Shown here in pieces: positions 34,651-48,322 of a DNA stretch of 64,000 nucleotides. Under the pieces are notes generated by a model. That model was given only the letters and a program-made list of their open reading frames with translations. It did not search any database and was not told the origin of the DNA. Location: positions 186,001 through 250,000 of the forward strand of contig CAHIKZ030001814.1 in assembly GCA_903632075.3 (NCBI GenBank). The letters are read 5' to 3'. The translations under genes were made by a program, and so were the position numbers. Every line of letters begins with the position of its first letter. Positions within the stretch are counted from its first letter, which is position 1. The stretch is from Acanthosepion pharaonis (Eukaryota > Mollusca > Cephalopoda > Sepiida > Sepiidae).

Positions 34651-34840
34651 TGTGGTCTTTCTGATATACAGAGACAATAAAAAAACTCTTTTTCTTTCTT
34701 TCCTCTTCTTCCTCTCCTTTTGTGTCTGTTCACTTGCCAACACATATTTGCAAAGAGAAAAACTCATTGCCCATCATTCTTTTCAGCTTTTATGCAACCA
34801 CCACTCACCCATGATGCATTGGCACTTCCCCTATGTAACA
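34651..34840 (-). repeat. Element D LTR, about 190 bp
   Basis: Minus strand: TGTTACATAGGGG to GACCACA, followed by a leader AGCTATTTCGGCATTT that is the same as that of element B (AGCTATTTTGGCATTT) apart from one base. The leader conservation supports this boundary. Confidence 0.55.
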
Positions 34841-34891
34841 CCCCTTGTGAGCTCCGTGCAATTTCTCCGGCGGCCGTTCTCCACGCTGTGA

Positions 34892-35324
34892 TGTTGCCGG
34901 GGGTTGGTTGAAAAGTCGAAGTCTCAAGCTGGGGGCACAAGATAAACCAGTGAAGGAACGAACTTCTACAACTTAGATGAGTTTAATTAACGCTTTATTT
35001 CGTTCAGACTTAGTCTTGCCGTTGGGGTAGGCGATGTGACAGCTCTAACTCTAACTAATGGAGATCAATGCCGAACCGACCGACTCAGACGAACGGAGTT
35101 TCACTTCTTCAGTGTGCCTGACACACGTAGCTACTTCAAGCACAAGCCCGGCTGAACTGATCGGCTCGGAAAAATCACTTCTATTTATATTGAAATAATC
35201 AGAAGTCCACTAGACCACCGGGTGAAAACAAAAGATAAGCATTGGCGACTGTAAGTTCAAAATTTCAAGGTACTTAAATTTTGCTTCCTTTGATGTGTAA
35301 AAATCCTGCGGACATCCCGTCTAC
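34892..35324 (-). repeat. Second LTR-like segment, minus orientation
   Basis: GC-richer segment. On the minus strand it starts TGTAGACGGGATG, contains TATAAATAG (35181-35192) and AATAAA (34993-35003), and ends CCGGCAACA. It fits a solo LTR of a different LTR family. No 5-bp target repeat was found, so limits are provisional. Confidence 0.45.
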
Positions 35325-36016
35325 ACTCGGCCTCCAACGATGTATTTTCCAGGATTTTTTTAAAAATAATTTTATCTTAACAAATCTTCGTGTGAAGGCC
35401 GTCGGATGTTTTTATAGCCCCGGCACTTTCTCAGTAGCCAGGGTTTTTTTTTCTTTCCTTTTTTTTTTATTGACTGGAGAAAGGGAAAATTCCGTTATCT
35501 TTTGTTTATTTCCTTAATGTGTCGTCGAGATACAGTAAAGACAGTTTTTGACCTGGTCATCTAAAATCTATTTCCTAAAAGTTTATCTTTTATCACATCA
35601 AATCACTTAGTCAAATATTTTATTGGAAGACTGGTAGGATTTAACAGTAATCTGATGCCCTTTTCTCTTCCACAAATTTACTTATAAAAGAAAAAGCGTT
35701 TATTTATTTATTTTTTCCTTTTCTTTTTCCCTTAGTACTTTTGTTATACGAAATACATGTTTTTAAACAAACTATTTTTCTATTCTTAACCGTTTTCTAT
35801 TCTTAATTTATTAAAATAAAATACATATTTTACAAATCAACCTTAATATACGCCTAGTTATCCTATATATTACTTCTACTTTTCTAGCTTTTTGCTTGTG
35901 ACGTTGGTAAGTTTCACTTCTTTTCTCTCACCGTTTTAGTAGTAGTGACAACAACAAATTACTTGATACAACGATCTTTGATCCACTGAAAAAAATGATC
36001 CCTGCTCCACAGAGAC
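35325..36016. other. AT-rich intergenic stretch
   Basis: No gene recognised. Two possible short exons with AG/GT edges (near 35894-35912 and 35938-36026) could be chance. Confidence 0.35.
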
Positions 36017-36256
36017 ATGGAGGTGAGAAATAATCCTGGTAGTTCATTGACAATATATGATTTCTTTTTAAGTGAGAAGGATTGCTGGCCCAGAACTGTG
36101 ATTCCTGTAAATATCACAAAGGGTTTCAATACCTCAAGAATTGTTTCTTATAAACCTAATATTTTCATGGACACTGATTTTGTTTCATCTACTGTGACAA
36201 ATAGGCAAAATAATGTCATTTATAAGCCAGTAGCATTGAGACAAGTGTGCAAATAA
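36017..36256 (+). other. 79-codon open frame, unrecognised
   Basis: ATG at 36017 with an unusually protein-like composition (SSLTIYDFFLSEKDCWPRTV and following). No family recognised. It may be a transposon ORF remnant or a host exon. Confidence 0.3.
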
Positions 36257-36587
36257 CATCTCAATTTAGTGGGCAATCACTACCTTGACTTTTCTGATGA
36301 TCCTTGTTCAATGGTATGTTTCATTTTTCTTAATACAATGAAAACATATTATTTCAAAATCAGATATAAAATATGTAACCATGCACAAATATAGATATAA
36401 ACATCATATGTAAATATGTTAACTTTTATGTAATAGACCAATTGATGAGTCTGTTTCATGCAATGTTCAAGTCATTATGTTCAAGCATGAAACATACTGT
36501 TGCCATTTGGTGTTGACTTCAGTGTCCACTTTTATATTTACATATGCTTTATCCATGAATATAACATACCTTAAAACTATATTTTAT

Positions 36588-36620
<33 letters not shown>

Positions 36621-37499
36621 ATATAATATATTGTTGCAGTTAGCATTTGGAAAAGGAGGAAGGTAGAATTTTGGGAGTTTGCCTGTTTTTTTGTTGCATA
36701 GTTCTGTATCTGTTGGTGAAGGTTTTTTCCTTCTGCAATCAATAATATAAAATTGAGATTACTACTGAGTTAGATAAATACAACATTTATTACAATAGTG
36801 AATACATAATAGAACTTTGATGATGAGAAAAACACTTAGTTGAAAGACCCACTAGATTCATGGTTGAGCAGATGAAACATTGTAGAAATAAAGTTTATAG
36901 TGTTTCTCATAAGATGTTCTTGTGATGTTAAATCTACAAAGAGTGGAGATGTTCAGTGGAGTGATGAGCATTTGTGTGGCTTGTGAAATGCCTTCTTAAA
37001 ATGTCTCTCCTTTTGGGCTGGCTGGGGTCAGATGTTTTATACCTGATGATTTGCTCCCAAATCGAGATTTGGATTTTAACAGAAAGATATCTCATTGGTT
37101 TTGGTTAACCAATGAGAATGTTGTGTTTAATGTGTTAGTTTTTTAGTGTCTGTTGATATGCAGAAATCATGCTGATTGAAAAGTGTATAAGGAGGTATAG
37201 GTTAGGTGTAGGTGATGACAATATATATATAATTTCTAATAATTCTATGATTAAGTTTTAGCCATTTTTGCTTTAAAAATGTCCTAACCTTTCCAAAATT
37301 TTCAAAGAAAAAAGATATTTTGTCATCATATGGTAGAAAAAAATGATTTATGTTCAAGAATCCCACTTTTAAATTAAGTTCTTTTCCTCCAAAATAAACT
37401 GGACTAATTAAATAAAAATACTTGAAATCAATAACTATCAAGCAATTAATATGTTTACTAAGGGACAAAAATGTAAAACTGAAACAAAACATGAAACAG
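36257..37499. other. Intergenic, microsatellite and small palindromes
   Basis: It holds an (AT)n run at about 36589-36630, a 10-bp inverted pair at 36452-36461/36485-36494 and another at 37091-37116. No gene seen. Confidence 0.5.
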
Positions 37500-38540
37500 A
37501 AAGAATGGAGCAAATGTATTTTTTTTAAACAGTGATGTTTGCGCTGTACAAAATCCAAGAACCACTTGATGTAGAGGGTTACAGAGTAAAAGATGCAGTT
37601 TTATGGTGATATGTGGGGAAGGTAATGGTTGACCCTTGATGTGAACAAGCCAAGATTGTAGTAACTGAGGTAGCATCCTGTTGGGAGTCAATTTCACAAA
37701 GTAGTGGCTCATGGGAAGAAGCTGCTTAAGTGAAAATTACACCTAGTCAATAGAATATGAATGAAATGAGGGTGGTTCACTACAATGGTGGGTCTTAGCC
37801 ATGAAGAATAGATCTAGTGAAACTAAGGAATCTAGTTTGTCTGAACACTTTCCATGGAAATAGCAACAGCAACGAGAGGCTTGTAATGTTTTATCTGTGT
37901 GAAAGGGATATAGGGTGAGAAATAATTTGTCACTCACAAGGAATCTGAAATATTTTGGACTCTATCAAGACTTGAGAGTGAAGACTGGGCAGGTGCTGCC
38001 CATATATGGCATCAGTACTCCATTTTTGGGCTGATCTGGCTTTGTAAAAGTAGAGGGTAGCAGGAGGAGTCAGATACTTACTAGAGTGGTACAGGGAATT
38101 GACTATTTTTCCAGCATCTTTAGCCATTGATCATATATCCACTTGAGGTCCAGGTTGAGTTTAAGTCCCAATAGATGCTCAAGGCATTGTGGTCAGTGGA
38201 AGTTTTGGGTCCACTCAGTGATGATGGAATGTCACTAGTTTTGTTTTTGAGGCATTGAATGTGACCAGCCAAAGGCAGAGGTAAGATTCATCTAGAGTTT
38301 TGGAGGTATATACAGTTGTATCATCAACATAGATATTCGCGAATGATTGAATTATACTCTTAGGCAGATCAGTTATGTAAAGTAGAAAGAAGTTTTGGAC
38401 TGAAGATTGAACCTTAAGGGACAAAAGAAAAAAATTAAAAAAATCAACAGATAAAGAATGTGTAAAATAAAACCAGTACTTCAAATCCCCCACCATCACC
38501 ATAAGTTCCTTGGTAAAATGTCTCTGAGCAAAATGCATTT
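37500..38540 (-). pseudogene. Jockey/CR1-type LINE RT fragment
   Basis: On the minus strand it shows LYITDLPKSI, the catalytic ANIYVDDTTVY near 38305-38340, WLVTFNASKTKLVTFHHH (38215-38270), then DAGKIVNSLYHSSKYLTPPA (38064-38120), the C-terminal SHR and YFHGKCSD segment (37800-37865) and a final SHYFVKLTPN piece to about 37500. It is split into at least four frames. The same family recurs at 41720-43170, 60640-60775 and 61821-64000. Confidence 0.82.
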
Positions 38541-38720
38541 TTTGCTAAATCCCTTTTGAATACTCACAATTACAACAAAGTCCACTTTACATATTAAGGG
38601 TAGGGAACTGAATAGTCATAATGAAGTAGAGAAGGGTAATAACAACAGCAATTAGAGAGATGCTCTTGAGTAATATCAGGAAGAGAAGCATAGCAGTAGT
38701 GATTAGCAAAATGTTACAAC

Positions 38721-39048
38721 CAGGACCTGATTTAGGCCTTAAGTGCCCCATGGGCTAATAGAATTTGTGAGTCCTTTCATTACTTATATTTGCTCCTCTG
38801 TGTCTATAAAAAAAAGATATTTCTAGATGATGCTTTTCTGGTATAAAAGATAAAACACTTCGAGTAAAGAGGGACACAATACTCTAAATTGTTTCAAATT
38901 AGTTTAAAGGAGTCCTATTAAATCTGAAAAGAAACAAATTGTCTCCATTCTTATATCTTTATATTTTTTTAGTTTTATTAGGAGGCCCCTTTAGCAGTGG
39001 AGCTCATGGGCTGCAGCCCATACTAGCCAGTATGTAAATCTGGCATTG
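38721..39048. mobile_element. hAT-type MITE, 328 bp
   Basis: The ends CAGGACCTGATTTA and TAAATCTGGCATTG are imperfect inverted repeats of the hAT type. Flanks are GTTACAAC (38713-38720) and GTTACAAT (39049-39056), an 8-bp target duplication with one change. No coding. It would need a hAT transposase in trans. Confidence 0.75.
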
Positions 39049-39056
39049 GTTACAAT

Positions 39057-41719
39057 TGATGTGGTGAATGACAGAAAAAAGTTTTATAAAATAATTTTGA
39101 ACAACTAAAAAAACTGAAGATAAAATACAATGTATCTAAATACAAATTAGAATCATAATAGATCATTCCATCTTAAGTAAATCAATGTTTTGCAGCAATT
39201 TTTAACATCAACATGAGATTTTTCTTATTAAAAAGTTGAATAATTTTAACACAGTCAACATTATGAATAAAAAAATAGTGTATATAGAGTGTTTTTTCAA
39301 GACTTAGCATTAGCAAAACAAATTCACAAATTAGGATGAAAAAAAAACCCAGAATGACATTAAAATTGGTCAAAATTTTTTCCTCCTTTAATAGTCAGTT
39401 GTGCTTAGTTTTAATTTGTAACATAAATGTAGGTAGGAAAAAGCAAATGTTGATGAGATAGCAAGGGTCACAAAGCACTGCCTGAAGCCGCTAATAAGGC
39501 TTGGGCATCCTCACTAGTTGATGGGTTCAGGGGTAGTACACACAGGCCCTGCTGAACTGCTTTTATGCCCTAGCATTGTTTTTTTTAGATTAGTATTAAC
39601 AAGAAGGGTTATGATGTTAGCTATTTCTGAGCTTAGTGTGGAGTTTTTCCAGCTGTTATACAGCAGAAAAAGATTTTCATTCAGCTGAGGATTTTTACCT
39701 ATATTAATAAATATATATTTTATTTAGACATGTTTTTATACAACATTCTACTTTAGAGATGTTTTTATACAGCATTCTAGCTTTAGAGATGAAATCTATC
39801 AGATTATGGATTTGTGTCCTATGTATTCACATAATTTTTTTTATAGGCTGTATATAGTATATACTTTTAGTATACAAATGATCTCATTTTGATCAATAGG
39901 GTAACTTTTTTAAGTAAAAACAGAATAAAAGGAAAAAAAATGATGATTGCTTTATACTCTTAATTTGATAAACAAAAAACTATGCTCCAAAATGAAATGT
40001 TGGGTGGGAAAAATTCCTTTAGATATATGTTAGTAATTAATAAAATTTCAGAATAAGTGGAAAACTTCATATAATTCATGTGAATATATGTAGGTTAGTA
40101 AACAAATATAATATTAATAATAATGGATTACAAGAGATTAATTATGCTCAGTAAAAGAGTAATTTTTTTTGTCTATATACATAAGTTATACATTTTGAAT
40201 TAATAAAACAAGTACTGAGATCAGACAGTTTTTTGGAAATGAGATCATAGAGGCACAAAATTACAATAGGAGAGTCAAGTATAAAGTGATCTGATAATAC
40301 TGAATGATGTTTAAAGATCTAACATGCCAATTAATAGACACACTATGTGTGTATGTATACAAGGCCTGTCTGGAAAGGATTTAATTAGTTAATAATAATA
40401 ATGAAAAATAGCACCTTAGTTCCTGTTCAAAGTACTCCTCTTGGGAACTCAAACTCAACTTTCCTTCCAGTTTTCAAAACAATCTGCAAAGTCCACTTTT
40501 GGGATCAACATCATCAGCTGCCTCATTGCATTCTCTTTAATCTTATCCACAGTCTGATATCTCCTTTTTTTTCAGTGGAAATATTAGCTTTTGTAAAAGC
40601 CAGAAGAAACAGGAAGCCAAAGTTGGAACTACAGTGTGTTGAAAGGCTTGTGTGATTTAACTGTTTGCCAAAAAACAATGCAACAATCAGACAACACACA
40701 AACTCATGTAGTAGCATTTAACTGCTGATTGAGTAATCCCTAAAGGAGAGTTTCTGTTCACACATGTGCTGTAAGGTCCCTCTTTGATAAGCTGCCAAAT
40801 TATATGAGATTTGTGCAACCAGTTTTATAGATATTCAGAATGCCTATATACTTTCTGGGGAGATTTTATATCTATATACATATATACAAGGCAAATAGAC
40901 AGTAGATGAGATACATAATTGTACATGTATGCAGGAAGTATATTCAATAATAAAGATATATATTCAAGTTTATATGAGATGCTAAATTAAGACATATGTG
41001 GTTTACTTTGGGAAGAGTTTTGTCTCTGTATATTACATAGAAATATTAGTAAATAATTGTAGCCTTTATGGTAGAATTGTTTAAATGTCTTGGCTGTTCA
41101 GCTCTGGTTAGATAAATCAGTGTAGTCTTCTAAGAAGATCTTTGCTACTAGCCAACAGTACTGGTATGACAACTGTAAAAGAAAAAAATTAAACATGATT
41201 TTATTATTTCAAAGTGAAATTCAAACATTAATTTCAAATTCTGATAAATTATTATTGATGATTTCTGTTGTAACACTGAATTGCTCACATAATGTCTGAG
41301 TTTCTATCCATTGATGTAGACCAATTATTCCTATTAATCAATTTTTCATGGCAGAAAAACATTCTTCTATTATTCAACTAAATTTGAAATAAGAGAGGAA
41401 GGTTCAAAGGAGATATCTTAGGAACAAATCTTAAATTATATTTGTAATGAGAATTCATTTTATTCTAGCAAATTACATTGTACTTATATGATTAAACATC
41501 AAGTCTATGGTGATAATGCTGAACTAACCTGCTGGATATGGTATCCCCATGAATGTGGATAAGATTTGAGAAAGTCTTGCTTATCTGTTACCAGAGAATT
41601 CTCACCAGACTGTTCTGGTCATGATCATCAAGGACCAGGTATCAACCACTGCATTGTCTCCAGTGTGAAGTGATGCCCTTCATTGGGTATTCCTAGTTTA
41701 CGTGTGACACTGTAGTTCA
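39057..41719. other. AT-rich intergenic stretch, nothing recognised
   Basis: Only chance frames (such as 40401-40655). A GC-poor palindromic or repeat content is modest. Confidence 0.45.
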
Positions 41720-43170
41720 AGGGATTTTCCCAGTAGAGGTGATGGAATCCCAAAGAAATGTGATTCTGAGTTGGCTCCAGTCCTCTCCAAACTTTACAAC
41801 TATTGCCTTGCTGCTTCCTGCTTTCCTGCTTGTTGCATGTCTTCCTCTGTAGTTCCTGTTTTTAAGAACTCTAGAGAACCTTCTGACTCCTAAACTATCA
41901 CCCTATTAGTCTCCTACCACTTTTCGGCAAAGTCTTCAAGGCTTTAATCAATGTTGATGTGATTAAGCATCTTACCTCTCATGGCCTACTCTCTGACAAA
42001 CAATATGGTTTCTGTTTTGCCAGATCTACCACTGATTTACTAATGGCCATCACTGAATATGTATATCAAGCTCTTGATAATAATGGCGAAGCTTAAGCTG
42101 TGGCTCTAGATATCTCAAAGGCGTTTGATAGAGTTTGGCATGCTAGTCTTCTATGTAAGCTCCAGGGTTACGGTATTACTGGATGTTTGTTTGATTTAAT
42201 CATTCCTATCAAATTGTGAGATGAAAGTCATTTTGGATGGGCTCACTTCCAGATCCTTTCACATGAATGCTGGTGCCCCACCAAGGCTCTATCCTGGGTC
42301 CTACATTGTTTCTGATTTTCATGTCATAAATTCCCAAGTAGGCATTTATGCTGATGATACTACCATTTCAATAGGAAATTCATCAAAGTTGACAAAGTTA
42401 ACCTAGCTGCTGTTCTGGAAAAGGACCTCTAATCACTGGTTAACTGGGGCAGGAAATGACTTGTAAATTTTAATGCCTCCAAAACTAAACTGCTCTCATT
42501 TAACCACCATAGAGAAATTATCATTCCCACCATCAGCATGGCTGATGCTTGACTCATGGAGAGCAACACACTATACATTCTTGGCTTCATGTTCTCACAA
42601 AACTGATTTGATGTGACATACCTATATTGAATCAACAGCTGCATCTACTACAAAGAATATTGGGTCACTGTGTCATGCCAGAAGGTTTTTCTCATCAGAG
42701 TTCATCTTGCATATTTAATTTACAAATCTTCCATTCATCCATGCATTGAATACTATTGCCATATCTAGTCAGATGCTTTTGCTACGCATTTTGAGGTTCT
42801 TGACAAAATTCAAAGAAGGATCTGCAATGTAATCAATCCTGACTTGTCATCTTGACTTCAGTCACTTTCTCATTGGTGTGATGTGGCTTGCCTTTTCTAC
42901 AAATATTTTCATGGCTACTGCTCTGACAAGCTTCCCCATTAGAATTTACACCCTATCCTTTTACAGTTGAATTAGGTAAATGTAACCACCCACTGGCTTT
43001 CTCACAATTCCTGTCTGTGGAAGTCTGTTCCATTTCCTTGCTTCCCTAATAACTACAATCTTCAAAAATTTAATTGCAATGTTAACCATCATCTTCTATC
43101 TTCTTGAACCCCATTCAGCTTTCTCGGTCACCCCTATACCCAGTCTTTTCTCTCACCTTCTCTGTAACCC
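41720..43170 (+). pseudogene. Jockey/CR1-type LINE RT, longest copy
   Basis: On the plus strand, in order: GIPKKCDSELAPVLSKLYN (41740-41800), VVPVFKNS (41848), KAFDRVWHA (42118-42145), VILDGLTSRSFH (42224-42260), the catalytic VGIYADDTTIS (42340-42375), FNASKTKLLSFNHHREIIIP (42470-42525), then thumb and C-terminal pieces to about 43170. Several frameshifts and stops are present. The KAFDRVWH and YADD boxes are both kept, so this copy is less damaged than the others. Confidence 0.85.
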
Positions 43171-46062
43171 CTTGCATACTAGTGGCATTCCCACCTTGCT
43201 TGGGGTGAAATGATAAAAAAATTTCATAAAAGGGAATATTCTGTATATCTGGCACTCACTATGAGTGAAGAATTCCAAAATAATTTTATTATCAATAGGA
43301 GCTGCAATAAAACTTTTTTTTAAAAAAGCTCATGTTTAAAGTTTAGAGTTTCTAAAACCATAACCCATACCCCCCACATACACACAAAATGATGCTTAAC
43401 CAATTCAGCATTGATTAGAGCCTTTAGTAGTTTCCCCAAAAGAGGTAGAAGGCTAGGCTAATTTGTTCAGCTAGAAATCCATTTGCCTGAGTCATGTTAG
43501 GATAATTTTGTTTGTTGTGTTGGGCTGACATTTTTGAACCCAAAATCAAATCCCTCAATCACTAGAGAGATGTTAACTTTTTTTTTCTTCAGGTAGTATT
43601 TGTAAAAATACTATCAGCAAAATTTATTTAAGTCATCCATTTTAAGGCATGAATTTAAAACAAAGCTAGAAAGAATAGTGAATTAAAACACTTTGAGATA
43701 ATTGTCTTGAAGTCAAGGATAAAAAATGTGCTCCAAGATATTTTTATTGCTTTCAAATAGCTAGTTGAACTACTCAGTATTGGCCAGAGTAGGCCAGCCC
43801 CTGGAGTTACTATTGACAACTGTTGTTAGAGCCAAGGTACTTTTAATCACTCAGCCACAAAGAGTGTTGTAATTAAGCACGGTTCTATTTTGCCTTTAAA
43901 ACATACTTATACATATCTCCAAAAGTCATAACTTCTCAGTTTTGTATCCGAAATGTAAACAAGGCAATTTCTAAAGAAATAATGGATTTTATTTATTAAT
44001 CTGACATAATTTTATTACCTTAAAATGATATTTTTAATGGATACCCATATTTGAGTAGTTGCACTGTTTATTTTAAACAGTATTATATTTTGTTTACCGG
44101 TCTGAACACTCAAGAAATCTTTTAAAAGAAAATGCACTATCTGGCAGGAATTGAACTGGTATCTCCCTTTGGAGGAGCATTTCGAATTCAGAAAAATTCA
44201 GTTTAAAAATGTCTTTTTGTTATTAGTAATGAGATTAATTGATTTTGCAGTAAGCTTTACTTACATAATCAGATATAATTTCTTTCTTTTTTTTCTTTAC
44301 TTGTCTGATAAGCTGCTCAATGCTGATCAAAGATTCTCGCTTTAGTATTTCAATAATCATGTACAAAACACAAAACAAGCCTTTCTTATTTATACCATAT
44401 CTGAAAAACAAGTATCAAGAAAAATACAGATTAATCATATCCACAGCACAAACACATTTTACAATATAATTCTATATTTGTCACACTAAACTGCTTTTTT
44501 TGGCATCTACTAAATAATAGTACTTAATAAATTAATCTTATTGGTGACCATAATTTGTTTGGTCTAATGCCACACTAAGATAATATTGGTAAATAGTTAC
44601 TCATTTTTTCTCTCTCGTTCTTTCCCATTGCTGTAATTATTCTCTGGCTTGAGTTTCAACAGAACAGCTTGACTACTTCAGGAGTTTTTTTTTACTGCTA
44701 TATTGTATACTGAGTTATTAGCATATATTGGAAAACATTTGATTGTCTAGATACTTTGACTCAAAATATAAAAATAAATAGTAACAGTGTACTTTACTGT
44801 TTATTACAAAAAAAAAGCGAGTAAGATTAATAAAAATACAAAATTTATTTCTAAGAGATATTCTTCATAAAAAAATACAGAGAATTTCTATGAGATGAAG
44901 TTGATCTCTTCTTTATTCAAGTTGAAATCTAAGTGATTTGTAGCAATTTGGTGTTCCATCCAAAATAATGTGTACAGCAAAATTACCAGAAATTCTGATA
45001 AAACCAAAGTCTCTTAGTAAATGAAGACAATACACCGGATGGATATATTAGATTGACAGGGGAAGGGAAAGCAAGAGAGAAGAAAAACATTTCTTACCCA
45101 TCATTGCATTCCTTCACTCTATCATTTACAGATAAAATAATCAACCTTATAAAAAGATTATATGGAAAACATGCTTTTACTTAAACTCCACAGACACATG
45201 AAATTGCAAGGAGAAATATACTCTAACATCTCAAAAAGGTGCTTCATATTGAATTTATGATTCCTTTTATTGAATTTATGATTCCTTTTATTGAATTTAT
45301 GATTCCTTTCTCAGAAACTGATTTTGAACTTATGATACTGATATACTCAAGCCTTAAAAGCATTTCTGAAGGTAAAGAAGAACAATGAAAAAAATGTTCC
45401 CTGAAGCTTGTTTGCTGGAAATTTCTAGCAAATACAGAATGAATCTACATACTTAAAAAAAGAGATTAGCATTTAGAGTTATTACACCGTTTCACTATAG
45501 TAAATTGGTTTTTTAAAATGCTTACTAAGAACCGACTACCCACATACAAAATGTGGAAGGGAGAAGAACAAACTTTGTTGATGATGACAGCTTGAGTATA
45601 AAAGCAAAGATATACAGTGAAAGCTCTTACACCTTATATATTATAACTATGATGAGATTGACTTTGGTAACATATATACCATTGGTTTCTAAACTTCTGA
45701 TGATCAGTTCATTGTGCATGTGTAAAATCTGTAAAAAACAGACTGTTTTGTTTTTATTATTATGGTTTGGGCTTCAGTTCAGTTATGATTATTTGATATG
45801 TTTACATAAATTTTGAATCATAATTAAGGTATTGATACATGAAAATAAATGGGATCCTTTATGCATTACAAGGTGCGATGGGTAAATTGTCGCCATTTTA
45901 TATTTTTAATTTCATGCATGCAAGTGGTTTGTTTTTGATTTTGTCAACCTTACAGTATAGTAGGGTCAGTTGGACACACAACTCACTCTACCAGAAATTT
46001 GGAAATGGCATGCTGTACTGCTTGGTATTTGTGCTGGAAGTTTCAATATGAACATTTCAGAG
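43171..46062. other. Intergenic stretch with one minisatellite
   Basis: No gene recognised. A 21-bp unit (TTGAATTTATGATTCCTTTTA) is repeated three times at 45249-45311. Confidence 0.5.
45249..45311. repeat. 21-bp tandem repeat, three units
   Basis: The unit recurs with exact 21-bp spacing (45249, 45270, 45291). Confidence 0.95.
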
Positions 46063-46590
46063 TGTTAATCTGAGGACAATGCAGAGGATTCAGAAAGAGT
46101 TGGATGAGTCTAATGGTGATTACAACAGTACAGCAGCTTGAAAAACTCATTCTGATAAGAAAAGGACTTCCGAATTTGTTGGTGAGGGCCTCAGGCTTAA
46201 CATGGATGCCTAAATCAAATGCCTTGATGAGGTAATGCTGGCCTGGGTCAAGAGGGTGACTGCTGGAAGATCCTAAGTCTGGCAACAGACTCTGTACCAT
46301 GCTACACAAGCAGGAGAACCCAGTTATGCCTGTCAGACAATTTCTGTGACTACATTATCCCTTACACCTGAGACCTAACTCCCCAAACTGCAACCCCCTT
46401 GATTATTATGTGTGGGACACAACTGAGCTAAGAGATCAACAAAACTCTTTGTAACACCAAAGATGAACTGAAGGCAAGGATAATGTCAACATTCACCAAC
46501 TTAAGGTAAGGAGACCATCCAGAAGTGTTGCAGGAGATTTCAAAGTCGTCTGGAGGCAGTGATTGAAGGAAATGGCAATTTTATTATATT
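46063..46590 (+). pseudogene. Mariner-like transposase with internal deletion
   Basis: An N-terminal DNA-binding part (MQRIQKELDESNGDYNSTAA, KKRTSEFVGE; 46078-46186) joins directly to the catalytic C-terminal part (GLRLNMDA, VKRVTAGRS, SPNCNPLDYYVWD near 46385-46425, RRFQ-like tail). The missing centre would have held the first catalytic Asp. Stops interrupt the rest. The join at about 46184-46186 is in frame (GEGLR). It resembles an internally deleted, non-autonomous derivative. Confidence 0.78.
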
Positions 46591-48322
46591 ATTCTTTAGT
46601 ATTTCAATATATTTTTGTGTAATTTTGGTAACTATATCTGTTAAAATGAGATGTCAGTGTTATTTTCATTTTTGCATAAATTTAATGACAATTTATCCAG
46701 TCACATTGTATATGCAATAGAGTTTTCTTTATAAACTTTCTTATTGTTTTTTTCAGTTGATCTATTGTGTGGAGATAGAGTATTATTGAATAGCCATTCC
46801 TGAAACTTATCTGCTTGCACGACTGTTTTTATTTATCTTTCTTTTCTTGTTGCTTGTGTAATTTTGTGAATAATTTGTATATATTCAATAATAATGTGAT
46901 AGGCCTGTAGTTACCAAGTTTTTACCTCCTTTTCCTTAAATTAAGATTACTATCCCAAAACTGAACTATTGAGGTACTTTTCTTTTCTGTATGCACTAGG
47001 TGAATAGCTATGCTAATCCTTTGTGGAATTCTTCTTTTCAAAATGTCTTTTACTATGCCATCTTTACTTAGTGTTTTCTAGCATTTTACATTTTGAAGCA
47101 CAAACTTTATTTCATCTGTTGGATTACTGCCTCTGACGATAATCACAGGTGGCATGATATTTGAAAGGCTCTTCCTCCTATCCTTTGACTTTTGGGGCAG
47201 CAAGATACATTCTGTTTGCTCTAATAGAGATGAGGCATGTACTTTAAAGACACAGATAAAAGATTGTATTGAATTGTCAATAACTTCAACTTCTTTTCTT
47301 TCTTTATCAATCTATAACATGTCTTGTTAATACATTTATTAATTGTTCTTTCTTTGAATTCCATGTTTTGTGTCTTTTTTTTTTTTTTTTTTTTTTTTTA
47401 CTTGGACACATATGAGTCCACCAAATAGTGTTTGCAGGACAAATGTATGAGGAGGCATAAAATGATAATACTTTCCATTCCTATAAGAAGTCTGTTGTTA
47501 TATCAGATTTATCACTATTATCTGCCAAAATGACTATTGATTTTATTTTTAAAGCATTCACATTTGTATAATAAGCCTTTGTTATTTATAACATCTTATC
47601 TCAATATTTTGTAGTTTCACTTTCAGTTCTTTACTTTTTGTTCTTCTCTAGTGTTGACTAAGTATTTCCCTTTATTAACTATTTATGATGACACTGATTT
47701 TGTAAGAAATTATAGTCAGTTTCATTTTTGTCTCTCAATTTGATCTTTTTCAAGTCTATAGCTGCTTGGTTCTAAATAAATGCATTTATAATTGTTAATT
47801 TGCATTTCTCAGAAAAAATGACTAACATTTCACCTCTCTTATTTCTTTTCCCTATTTCAAACTTTTGTAAATTAAATTGTTCCCTAATTTCTTGCCATTA
47901 ATTTGCATTAAAGTCATTCATCAAAAATGGTGTAATTTATTTTATTTCTATGTTATTTATATTACCATAAAACCTGTGGGAATATAAAATAAATGAAATA
48001 ATAATGAATAATAAAAAAAAGAAAAAATACCTTTTCCCATAATGTTAGTAATAAAGGAACCAGAAATGTTATCACATTTGGCTTTGTCAAATGCCCATTA
48101 GGTGTCTCTGTTTAAGTCCATATAAAGACAGAAATTTTTATCTCTTTCTTTCTCCATCTTCCTTCAAGATATAACATCACACTGTAATTGTGCCCCACTT
48201 GGAAACATCCCTTTTCCCAGATTGACTGAACTCTTTCTATTTTCCAGCATATAGTGTTTGCATGAGTCTTCCAACTCCTCCACCTATGAAGTAAAGCAAC
48301 CTTTTCTTTGATTATTCCCAAC
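46591..48322. other. AT-rich stretch, poly-T run and weak RT-like traces
   Basis: A 23-base T run at about 47377-47399. Minus-strand translations have vague LINE-like phrases but none firm enough to call. Confidence 0.35.

Noticed and set aside
46800..47300. Minus-strand RT-like phrases
   Set aside because: Too degraded; no catalytic or finger motif could be placed.
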